Assembly (NCBI GenBank): GCA_049511115.1
Contig: JBEKYH010000084.1
Coordinates: forward strand, 1-13,074
Reading direction: 5' to 3'
Length of the DNA stretch: 13,074 nt
DNA from: JBEKYH01 sp049511115
GTDB lineage: Bacteria > Planctomycetota > Phycisphaerae > Tepidisphaerales > Tepidisphaeraceae
Shown here: positions 1-5,789 of the stretch, piece by piece
How the letters are laid out: each line of letters begins with the position of its first letter
How positions within the stretch are numbered: the stretch's first letter is position 1
Program-made: the position numbers and the translations under genes
The notes under the pieces: model-generated
What the model saw: only the letters and a program-made list of their open reading frames with translations
Database searches by the model: none
Told to the model about the DNA's origin: nothing

Positions 1-1016
1 ACACGATCGCCGCCGGCAATGGCGGTTCACTGATTCTGGACAACGGCCCCAATCCGGCCACGATCACCGACGCCGGCGGAACGCATTTCATCACCGCGCC
101 GGTGACGCTGAATACGAGCGTCACGCTGGATGTGCAAAACGTCGGCAACTCGCTCACGCTTTCCGGGCCGATCAGCGGCGCGGGCGGCGTGACGTCAACC
201 GGAAACGGCACGGTAGTTTTGTCGGGCAATAATTCTTATGCGGGCTCGACCAGCGTCACTGGTGGAACGCTCATTGTCGCGTCGGCCGCCGCGTTGCCCA
301 GCGCCACGGCGTTGACCGTGGGAAACGGATCCTCGCGCGCCACAATGCAATTGGCGAATGGAATCGGACAAGCGTCGGTTTCCTCGCTAACCATCAACTC
401 CGGCGCGACGCTCGACATCACCAATAATGCATTGGCCATCAATTACGTTGCCGGCAGCAGTCCTGCCGCGACGATCCGCCAATATCTCGCCGAAGGCTAC
501 GACGGTGACACCTGGCTGGGCTTTGGGATCACCAGTTCCACTGCCGCGGGCAATCCCGGGCTGTATTCCGTCGGATATGCCGATGGAAATGCCGATGCTG
601 GCACGGCCGCCGGGCCGAACCAGGTGCTCGTGAAATTCACGCTCGCCGGAGATGCGAATCTCGACGGCACCGTTAATTTCGCCGACTTGCTGGTCGTCGC
701 GCAAAACTTCAATCATGCCCTCGACACGCACGGCAACCCGATTGACTGGGCGGATGGGGACTTCAATTACGACGGTGTGGTCAATTTCGCTGACCTGTTG
801 CTGGTGGCGCAGAATTTCAACCAAACGCTGGGCGCGGGCCAACTCGAACAGCTTCCCGGTTCGTTCAGCGCCGCGTGGAATTTGGCGCTCGCGGACATTC
901 GGCAGACGCAGAGCGATAATGTGCCGGAACCGGCGATGGGGGCGGTTCTGGGGGTGGGGGCGGCAGGGTTGCTGACTTACCGCCGACGAAGAGCTGAGCA
1001 GCGAGGCCATCTTTGA
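1..1016 (+). CDS. Surface protein with autotransporter-associated beta-strand repeats, dockerin pair and PEP-CTERM anchor (5' partial)
   Basis: The reading frame is open from base 3, so this is the C-terminal 337 residues of a longer protein whose start lies outside the window. The visible N-terminal half is low-complexity and rich in Gly, Thr, Ser and Asn, with a segment like LSGNNSYAGSTSVTGGTL that matches the autotransporter-associated beta-strand repeat style. Two calcium-binding dockerin type I repeats follow, DANLDGTVNFAD (651-686) and DFNYDGVVNFAD (759-794), 36 residues apart. The last 33 residues form a PEP-CTERM signal: VPEP, a short hydrophobic helix and an RRRR cluster. Such proteins are exported and processed by exosortase, usually in polysaccharide-producing bacteria. 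The role is probably structural or adhesive at the cell surface; the passenger function is unknown. No terminator is evident after the stop, which overlaps the predicted -35 of the next gene. Confidence 0.87.
   Translation, partial: TIAAGNGGSLILDNGPNPATITDAGGTHFITAPVTLNTSVTLDVQNVGNSLTLSGPISGAGGVTSTGNGTVVLSGNNSYAGSTSVTGGTLIVASAAALPSATALTVGNGSSRATMQLANGIGQASVSSLTINSGATLDITNNALAINYVAGSSPAATIRQYLAEGYDGDTWLGFGITSSTAAGNPGLYSVGYADGNADAGTAAGPNQVLVKFTLAGDANLDGTVNFADLLVVAQNFNHALDTHGNPIDWADGDFNYDGVVNFADLLLVAQNFNQTLGAGQLEQLPGSFSAAWNLALADIRQTQSDNVPEPAMGAVLGVGAAGLLTYRRRRAEQRGHL
651..830 (+). other. Dockerin type I repeat pair inside the PEP-CTERM protein
   Basis: Two near-identical segments of the protein each carry the EF-hand-like pattern D-x-N-x-D-G-x-V-N-F-A-D, followed by LLVVAQNFN or LLLVAQNFN. 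Conserved Asp and Asn at loop positions 1, 3, 5, 9 and 12 fit calcium coordination. In cellulosomes dockerins bind cohesins; in planctomycetes they occur on many secreted proteins whose partners are unknown. No cohesin domain is visible in this window. Confidence 0.8.
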
Positions 1017-1041
1017 ATTCTGTCCACATGCGCGCTAACAT
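1013..1041 (+). promoter_or_regulatory. Putative sigma70 promoter of the antitoxin gene
   Basis: TTGAAT (1013-1018), a 17-bp spacer and TAACAT (1036-1041) match the -35 and -10 consensus at 4 of 6 positions each. The -35 box contains the stop codon of the preceding gene. The predicted start near 1048 falls inside the adjacent palindrome, as expected for repression by the antitoxin. Confidence 0.4.
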
Positions 1042-1064
1042 CAAATTAGATGCAAATCTGATGT
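1038..1064 (+). promoter_or_regulatory. Operator-like imperfect palindrome before the antitoxin
   Basis: The 27-bp sequence is centred at 1051. Outer arms ACATCA and TGATGT pair perfectly, and the inner ATT and AAT also pair, giving 10 of 13 possible pairs. It ends at the Shine-Dalgarno sequence of the antitoxin gene and overlaps the predicted -10. Phd/YefM-type antitoxins typically bind palindromes in their own promoter, so this is a likely autoregulatory operator. Binding is inferred, not shown. Confidence 0.5.
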
Positions 1065-1074
1065 GAGGTATGAT

Positions 1075-1374
1075 ATGGACTTAAGCAAAGACATTCGCTC
1101 TCTCTCCGACTTCAAGCGCAACACCAGCGAACTGATGGAACGGATGCAGGAAAGCGGCGAGCCGATGGTTTTGACTGTAAACGGCAAGGCCAAACTTGTC
1201 GTGCAGGACGCCGCGTCTTACCAGAAACTCCGAGAATCGATCGATTACAGCGAAGCCGTCAAGGGCGTTCGCGGTGGCCTGGCCGATGTGAAGCGGGGCC
1301 GGACCAAGCCGGCCCAAAAAGCCTTCGCGGCAATTCGCAATAAGTATGGAATCCCAAAGGCGACTCGCGGATGA
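1075..1374 (+). CDS. Type II antitoxin, Phd/YefM (RelB-like) family
   Basis: The 99-residue protein begins MDLSKDIRSLSDFKRN. The stretch IRSLSDFKRNTSELMERMQESGEPMVLTVNGKAKLVVQDAASYQKL (about residues 7-52) follows the family's DNA-binding and dimerisation domain: an N-terminal strand and helix, then the 'P-hydrophobic-x-T-x-N-G-K' hairpin. The basic C-terminal tail would be the toxin-wrapping part. I chose ATG at 1075 because GAGG at 1065-1068 sits 6 bases upstream; the in-frame GTG at 1063 would place the start inside the operator and lacks a ribosome site. The gene overlaps the toxin remnant by 4 bp (ATGA), the usual coupling of antitoxin and toxin. Because the toxin is broken, this is probably an orphan antitoxin, either decaying or kept as a repressor or protection against related toxins. 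Confidence 0.85.
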   Translation: MDLSKDIRSLSDFKRNTSELMERMQESGEPMVLTVNGKAKLVVQDAASYQKLRESIDYSEAVKGVRGGLADVKRGRTKPAQKAFAAIRNKYGIPKATRG

Positions 1375-1421
1375 GCTTTAGGGTCCGGTTAACGGCCAAC
1401 GCCCAAATGGAAGCCGAATAA
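1371..1421 (+). pseudogene. Remnant of a ParE/RelE-family toxin gene (N-terminus only)
   Basis: Starting at an ATG that overlaps the antitoxin stop (ATGA), 16 codons read MSFRVRLTANAQMEAE before TAA at 1419-1421. This resembles the first strand and start of helix 1 of ParE/RelE toxins, which commonly open with M-[ST]-[FY]-x-V-x-[LF]-T-x-x-A. Reading past the stop gives NFD, which would suit the usual 'x-N-[FY]-D/x-W' stretch, then another TAA at 1431-1433, after which similarity vanishes. The catalytic C-terminal residues of the family are absent, so no functional toxin is made here. The truncation must predate or coincide with the arrangement next to the argB promoter. Confidence 0.6.
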
Positions 1422-1457
1422 AACTTTGATTAAACAACTCACTCCGGCACCCTCTTT

Positions 1458-1486
1458 TTGACACCCGCCTCCGCGCTTTCTAAACT
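1458..1486 (+). promoter_or_regulatory. Putative sigma70 promoter of argBF
   Basis: A perfect TTGACA (1458-1463), a 17-bp spacer and TAAACT (1481-1486, 4 of 6 matches to TATAAT) lie upstream of argB. The predicted transcription start near 1493 leaves a leader of about 39 nt ending in the GGAG ribosome site at 1521-1524. I see no obvious ARG-box palindrome. Confidence 0.5.
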
Positions 1487-1531
1487 CCTCCCTTTCTCCG
1501 TTCCGCTTGCGCTTATTTTCGGAGCATCGCA

Positions 1532-2413
1532 GTGAATGTTGACGCCGCCATAGGCAAGGCTGAAGCCCTCGTTGAGGCGCTTGGATATATCCAGCGATTC
1601 TACCACAAGGTGGTGGTCGTTAAGGTTGGCGGGTCGATCATGGACGATGAGTCGGCTCTCTCCGGCATTCTCACGGACATCGTGTTTCTCAATTACGTGG
1701 GCATGCAGCCGGTCCTCGTGCACGGCGGCGGCAAGGCGATCAACGACGCCATGCACAAGGCGGGGCTGGTGCCGCAGATGGTGCATGGCCGGCGCTACAC
1801 CGATGAGCACACGCTCAATATTGCCGAGCATGTCCTGTGCGATCAGATCAATCGCAGCATCGTCAATTTCATCCAGGCCCAGGGATGCGAGGCGATGGGT
1901 CTGCATTCCCTTTCCAGCAATGTGCTCTTTGCCGAAAAGACTTACCTGCAGGGTCCTGACGGGCGGCGCATTGATCTCGGGTTGGTGGGGGAGGTCCGGA
2001 GCGTCAACGCGCGACTTCTGCAATTGCTCGTGCAGGCCGATTCAATCCCCTGCATCGCCACCATCGCGCGGGATCAGGCGGGGGGGCGATTGAATGTCAA
2101 TGCCGACACCGCCGCCGGCGCCGTCGCCGCCGCGATGAAGGCGGAAAAACTCGTGGTGGTCTCCGACACGCACGGCATCCGCACCAAGGCGGACGATCCC
2201 GAAAGCCGCGTCACGCATCTCAACGTCGAGCAGATCGACCAGCTTGTCTCCAGCGGCGTCATCACCGCCGGCATGTTGCCCAAAGTCGAGGCGTGCGTGA
2301 CCGCCCTCCGCGCGGGAGTCAACAAGACCCACATCATCGACGGCCGCATTCCCCACTCGCTGCTCCTGGAAATTTACACCGAGGCCGGCATCGGCACCGA
2401 AATCGTGCTGTAG
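1532..2413 (+). CDS. argB: Acetylglutamate kinase
   Basis: ArgB phosphorylates N-acetyl-L-glutamate with ATP, the second step of arginine synthesis, in the cytoplasm. The 293-residue product shows the amino-acid-kinase fold: K31-V-G-G-S for phosphate binding, HGGGKAI at 64-70, NVNADTAAG at 188-196, and the C-terminal nucleotide-site block GMLPKVEA at 247-254 with the HIIDGR element at 267-272. The N-terminal segment EALGYIQRFYHKVVVVK resembles the extra N-helix region of arginine-inhibited hexameric kinases ('ALPYIQRF'), so feedback inhibition by arginine is plausible but inferred. The start is GTG at 1532, supported by GGAG 7 bases upstream. Only 12 bp separate the stop from argF, so the two are cotranscribed. 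Length is normal and nothing looks broken. Confidence 0.96.
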   Translation: MNVDAAIGKAEALVEALGYIQRFYHKVVVVKVGGSIMDDESALSGILTDIVFLNYVGMQPVLVHGGGKAINDAMHKAGLVPQMVHGRRYTDEHTLNIAEHVLCDQINRSIVNFIQAQGCEAMGLHSLSSNVLFAEKTYLQGPDGRRIDLGLVGEVRSVNARLLQLLVQADSIPCIATIARDQAGGRLNVNADTAAGAVAAAMKAEKLVVVSDTHGIRTKADDPESRVTHLNVEQIDQLVSSGVITAGMLPKVEACVTALRAGVNKTHIIDGRIPHSLLLEIYTEAGIGTEIVL

Positions 2414-2425
2414 CCGCGAATCGCC

Positions 2426-3346
2426 GTGAAACACTTCATTGATATTTCCCACACGTCGCTTGATGAATTGAATCACCTGCTCGATGTCTCCGCGCTGCTG
2501 AAGCTACAGCTCAAACAGACCGGACGCAACGACCTGATCCTGCTCAACAAGACGCTGGCGATGATCTTTGAAAAACCCAGCCTGCGCACGCGCGTGAGCT
2601 TTGCCGTCGCGATGACGCAATTGGGCGGCAGCGGTCTTTTGCTGCGCGATGAGGAAGTCGGCCTGGGCAAGCGGGAAGCCGTGCAGGATGTGGCGCGCGT
2701 TTTATCCGGCATGTGCGACGGGATCATGGCCCGAACCTTCGAGCACGAGAAAATCACCGGACTGGCCAAGTGGTCGACGGTTCCCGTCATCAACGGGCTC
2801 ACCGATTTCAGCCATCCCTGTCAGGCGATGGCCGATTTGATGACCCTCAAGGAGCGCTTCGGAAAACTCGAGGGCCTCACCCTCAGTTTCATCGGCGACG
2901 GTAACAACATGGCCCGCAGCCTCGCCAGCGCCTGCGGAAAGTTTGGGATGCGATTTATCCTCGCCGCCCCCGGCGGCTACGAGCTGACCAAGGACGAAAT
3001 CCGCCAGATCATGACTGAATCTCCCAACATGGATTTAACGGTAACGCACGACCCCGTCGAAGCGGCCGCCGCCGCGGATTGCCTCTACACAGACACCTGG
3101 GTCTCGATGGGCCAGGAGAAGGAAAAAGAGCGCCGCATTCAGGAATTCAAAGGGTTTGCCATAGACGCTGCGCTGCTGGCCAAGGCGCAGAAACATGCCG
3201 TAGTGCTGCACTGCTTGCCTGCCTACCGTGGATTGGAGATCAGCGAAGAAGTCCTCGAAGGCCCGCAATCGCTGGTATTCCCGCAAGCGGAAAACCGGCT
3301 GCATTTTCAGAAAGGTTTGTTGGCGGTGCTGCTGGGAAAGGTCTAA
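2426..3346 (+). CDS. argF: Ornithine carbamoyltransferase
   Basis: ArgF transfers the carbamoyl group from carbamoyl phosphate to ornithine, giving citrulline; it is cytoplasmic and normally trimeric. The 306 residues contain all key blocks in order: the carbamoyl-phosphate loop KPSLRTR (50-56), HPCQ (130-133), the start of the ornithine domain SFIGDGNNMARS (154-165), D223 with SMG at 227-229 for ornithine binding, and HCLPA (262-266). Leu replaces the more common Thr in the S-[TG]-R-T-R loop; the same KPSLRTR occurs in other bacterial OTCs, as I recall in Thermus, so it is not a defect. The HPCQ, SMG and HCLPA blocks favour OTC over aspartate carbamoyltransferase. GTG at 2426 is the start, 12 bp after argB. 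The gene converges with the diguanylate cyclase gene across the inverted-repeat element. Confidence 0.95.
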   Translation: MKHFIDISHTSLDELNHLLDVSALLKLQLKQTGRNDLILLNKTLAMIFEKPSLRTRVSFAVAMTQLGGSGLLLRDEEVGLGKREAVQDVARVLSGMCDGIMARTFEHEKITGLAKWSTVPVINGLTDFSHPCQAMADLMTLKERFGKLEGLTLSFIGDGNNMARSLASACGKFGMRFILAAPGGYELTKDEIRQIMTESPNMDLTVTHDPVEAAAAADCLYTDTWVSMGQEKEKERRIQEFKGFAIDAALLAKAQKHAVVLHCLPAYRGLEISEEVLEGPQSLVFPQAENRLHFQKGLLAVLLGKV

Positions 3347-3365
3347 AAGTGGAAAATGCGATAGA

Positions 3366-3511
3366 ACCGCAGAGGCGCAGAGTTCGCAGAGAAATACCGG
3401 ACATTCGAATCCACGGAGAAGCGCGATCGGCGCCGAAAAAATTGATTTCACGTCGGATGTTTGACTGAATCCAATTTTCTTTCTTCTCAGCGTCCTCTGC
3501 GCCTCCGCGGT
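3366..3511. repeat. 146-bp element with 28-bp inverted ends (MITE- or REP-like)
   Basis: The left end (3366-3393) and the reverse complement of the right end (3484-3511) align without gaps over 28 bp with 24 identities; both contain ACCGC[AG]GAGGCGCAGAG. The 90-bp interior has no convincing coding sequence, though several open frames cross it by chance. The element lies exactly between the convergent argF and diguanylate cyclase genes. Purine-rich 'GCAGAGGCGCAGAG' repeats are familiar in many environmental genomes, where they cause spurious gene calls. A folded transcript could help end transcription from both sides; this is inference. A related sequence occurs at 9676-9702. Confidence 0.75.
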
Positions 3512-3526
3512 GAGTAATTCTTTTAT

Positions 3527-5074
3527 TCACACCGGCGGTCCGGGCGGCGGAGAGGGTCGTTCTCCTCCAACCAGCGCAATCGAATTTCTTCCTGACCTTT
3601 TTGCGCCGAACATCAGCGCTTTGTCGGCGGCGTCGATTAGGGATTGCAAGTCGGGGGCGTCGTAGGGATAGACGGCAAGTCCGCCGCTGATGGTTAGATT
3701 GCCTCGGCCGCTGGATCCCAGCAGGGGGTAATTCTGGCTCTCCAATAACCGCCGGAAGCGGGCGAGGATTTGCTGCGGCTCTGATGGCGGGCGGCTCGCT
3801 ACGCCCAGGGTTGTGTCGCGGGCCATGCGCGGGCCTTCTTTTTCCCAGAAGACGACGGCAAATTCATCGCCGCCGATGCGGGCGACCAGGTCGTGATCGC
3901 GCACGCAGCGGCGCATGAGGTCGCCGGCCTGTTTCAAAATGGCGTCGCCGACGCCGTGGCCAAAGCGATCGTTGTAGCTCTTGAAGTTGTCGATGTCGAA
4001 GAGGAAGAGCGTCACCGGGAAGCGGTTCTTTTTCGCCTCGCCCAGAATTCGTGCGAGGAAATGCTTGAAATATCGGCAATTGAAAAGCCCGGTCAGATCA
4101 TCTGTAAAGGCCAGCTTCTGCAATCGGGCCTGGCGTCGCTGCACGGCGGCGGCTTTGGCCAGGATCGGCCCGATCTCAGCCAGCAGGGCATGGCCGCTCG
4201 ACTCATGTGGCGCCGGGACGCTAAGCACGAGTGTTCCGCAAGGGCCACCTGCCGATTGCAGGGGATATGTGATCGGCGGCCGCTGGGCGCGGTCCGGAAG
4301 GGGCGCTTGCGCCCCGACCGGCACGTAAGTCAGTTGCATTGCCGCGGTGGCCAGTTTTTTATTCAATTGCCCGACGGCGTATCCAATCGAGTCGCCGGGA
4401 TGTTCCAGCAGCGATTCCAAAACCAAATCGGCCAGATTCACTTCCGCTCCGGCTTCGGCGCCGCCGTTCTGAGCCACCTGCAATGGGGGGGCTGGCGCGA
4501 TGGTCGCCCGCTGCGGCTCAGCGGCGCGCGGCGGTTCGACTTGGCGCGGGAGATCCATAGGACGCCCCATCTCCGCGGGTCGCGATGTCGCCGCCGCAGG
4601 CGTAAATCGCGCGTCGTCTTCATCCTTGTGCAGCCGCAGGGGCGGCACCGGAGTGGCAGGAGCGTTGTGCGGGGGATTCATCAGCACGTCCTGAATCTGT
4701 TCCGCCGTCACCGGGGTCACAAGGTAATCGTCGCAGCCAAACTGCAACATGCGCCGGCTCAACGGCTCCAGCCCGGCGTCGCCGAACAGGATGAGCCGCC
4801 CCGATCCGGCCAGTTCGCGCAGCGTGCGCACGGCCGCTTCCGGCCGCCGGCCTACGGGTTCGGCCGCGGCGAAGACCGCACCAAAATATTCGCCGCCCGA
4901 ATTCGCGTCGTTCCCGCCTGGTCCCTTACCCGATTCCACCAACTCCGCGATCCCGTCGAAGATGCTGGTCGCGCTGCGGATCTGCGCACCTGGAATTGCG
5001 CGCGCGACGGCCGACTGCATCTGCCGGTCGGCATCGCCAATGAGTAACACGCGCTGGCTGTTGGCTTTCAACAT
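3527..5074 (-). CDS. Diguanylate cyclase: pseudo-receiver, GAF-like region and GGDEF domain
   Basis: The 515-residue protein should make cyclic di-GMP from two GTP. Residues about 7-131 look like a response-regulator receiver (RVLLIGDAD at the start, FGCDDYLVTPVTAEQI at the end), but the position of the phosphoacceptor Asp reads FGAVFAAAEP and the conserved Lys before Pro is Thr. A proline- and alanine-rich linker (about 133-210) leads to a GAF-like segment (215-310) and a short helical linker. The GGDEF domain (about 320-505) begins DDLTGLFN and keeps metal-binding D360, the signature GGDEF at 401-405 and the inhibitory-site RDHD at 392-395, so it is probably active with product inhibition. 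A 28-residue insertion after the signature strand (about 411-438) is unusual. The start is ATG at 5074, with a weak AAAGAAG just upstream. It is likely cotranscribed with the gene at 5118-5636, 43 bp upstream. Confidence 0.9.
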   Translation of the reverse strand: MLKANSQRVLLIGDADRQMQSAVARAIPGAQIRSATSIFDGIAELVESGKGPGGNDANSGGEYFGAVFAAAEPVGRRPEAAVRTLRELAGSGRLILFGDAGLEPLSRRMLQFGCDDYLVTPVTAEQIQDVLMNPPHNAPATPVPPLRLHKDEDDARFTPAAATSRPAEMGRPMDLPRQVEPPRAAEPQRATIAPAPPLQVAQNGGAEAGAEVNLADLVLESLLEHPGDSIGYAVGQLNKKLATAAMQLTYVPVGAQAPLPDRAQRPPITYPLQSAGGPCGTLVLSVPAPHESSGHALLAEIGPILAKAAAVQRRQARLQKLAFTDDLTGLFNCRYFKHFLARILGEAKKNRFPVTLFLFDIDNFKSYNDRFGHGVGDAILKQAGDLMRRCVRDHDLVARIGGDEFAVVFWEKEGPRMARDTTLGVASRPPSEPQQILARFRRLLESQNYPLLGSSGRGNLTISGGLAVYPYDAPDLQSLIDAADKALMFGAKRSGRNSIALVGGERPSPPPGPPV

Positions 5075-5117
5075 CTTCTTTCTGTGCTTACTGAGTCATT
5101 TACATACCGTTCAAAAT

Positions 5118-5636
5118 CTACGCGCTCGCGGGCCCCATTACGGGCGGTTCATCCAGCAGCGCACGCAATTCGTCGGCGCTGAGGACCGGCTCTCCCAGCG
5201 GAAGCGGCTCTTCCCCCCGAACCGGCGCGGTTTCGTTGCCGCCGCAGGTCTCCGTCGCTCTCTCATGCGAAGCCGCCAGTCGGTGCAATCCGTCCTCGGC
5301 AATGAATCCGTCGGCGCCCAGGCCCATGGCTTCGTCCATCGCGGCCTGGCGGCCGTCGGCGCGAGCCAGCCAGATTTCCACGTGGGCGTAACGGCGTTTC
5401 ACGGCCGCGATCATTTCCAGTTCTTCGCGGAAGAGGGTTCCCAGACTCAGCACCAGCGATGAGTACACCTGCGGGCGGGCGGCCAGTTCCGCCATGGCGG
5501 CGTAGGGGTCGTCAATTTCGACACAGACGCAGCCGAGGCGGCGCAGCCACTGTGACGGCTCAGAGCGAGCCGTTGGTGAGCCGACTAACAGGCCCCGTCC
5601 GGTTGGTCTGGTGACTGGCAAGCTTACGCCCGACAT
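5118..5636 (-). CDS. Degenerate receiver-like protein, partner of the diguanylate cyclase
   Basis: I do not recognise a named family for this 172-residue protein. Residues about 14-120 follow the receiver-fold pattern: GLLVGSP for strand 1, YSSLVLSLGTL for strand 3, HVEIWLAR for strand 4, then AMGLGADGFIAEDGL, which resembles the 'EAGADDYLTKP' end of receivers. The acidic pair in strand 1, the phosphoacceptor Asp in strand 3 and the Lys are all missing, so it should not accept phosphate the usual way. An acidic tail ends in VLSADELRALLDEP (151-164), a short helical motif. ATG at 5636 has GGAG 4 bases upstream. It lies 43 bp ahead of the diguanylate cyclase gene on the same strand, suggesting one transcript and a shared signalling job, perhaps as an interaction module. 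Confidence 0.65.
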   Translation of the reverse strand: MSGVSLPVTRPTGRGLLVGSPTARSEPSQWLRRLGCVCVEIDDPYAAMAELAARPQVYSSLVLSLGTLFREELEMIAAVKRRYAHVEIWLARADGRQAAMDEAMGLGADGFIAEDGLHRLAASHERATETCGGNETAPVRGEEPLPLGEPVLSADELRALLDEPPVMGPASA

Positions 5637-5789
5637 GCGGCTCCGATTCGTCTAGTCCCCGTGCATGGACCCATAATACTCCCAACGATACACCTAATAG
5701 TACCCCATGTTAGCAAGGTTGCAATTTCGCTACGGTTTAACCTGGTGGACCGATAAAAACGGCCGTGAATCGGATAAACTGGGCCGCTC

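Noticed and set aside
387..1010. Minus-strand open frame of 207 aa opposite the surface protein
   Set aside because: No recognisable domain or ribosome site, and the plus frame has dockerin and PEP-CTERM signatures.
2576..2593. Leu in the carbamoyl-phosphate loop of argF as a possible inactivating change
   Set aside because: KPSLRTR is present in other working ornithine carbamoyltransferases as I recall, and all other catalytic blocks are intact.
3240..3530. Small open frames across the argF-cyclase gap with HRGGAEDAEK-like peptides
   Set aside because: They translate the inverted-repeat element and the antisense end of argF. Such peptides are well-known spurious calls from this repeat type.
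3893..5047. Long open frame (384 aa) on the plus strand, antisense to the diguanylate cyclase gene
   Set aside because: The product is rich in Arg, His and Gln with no domain. The opposite frame carries clear GGDEF motifs, so this is a high-GC shadow.
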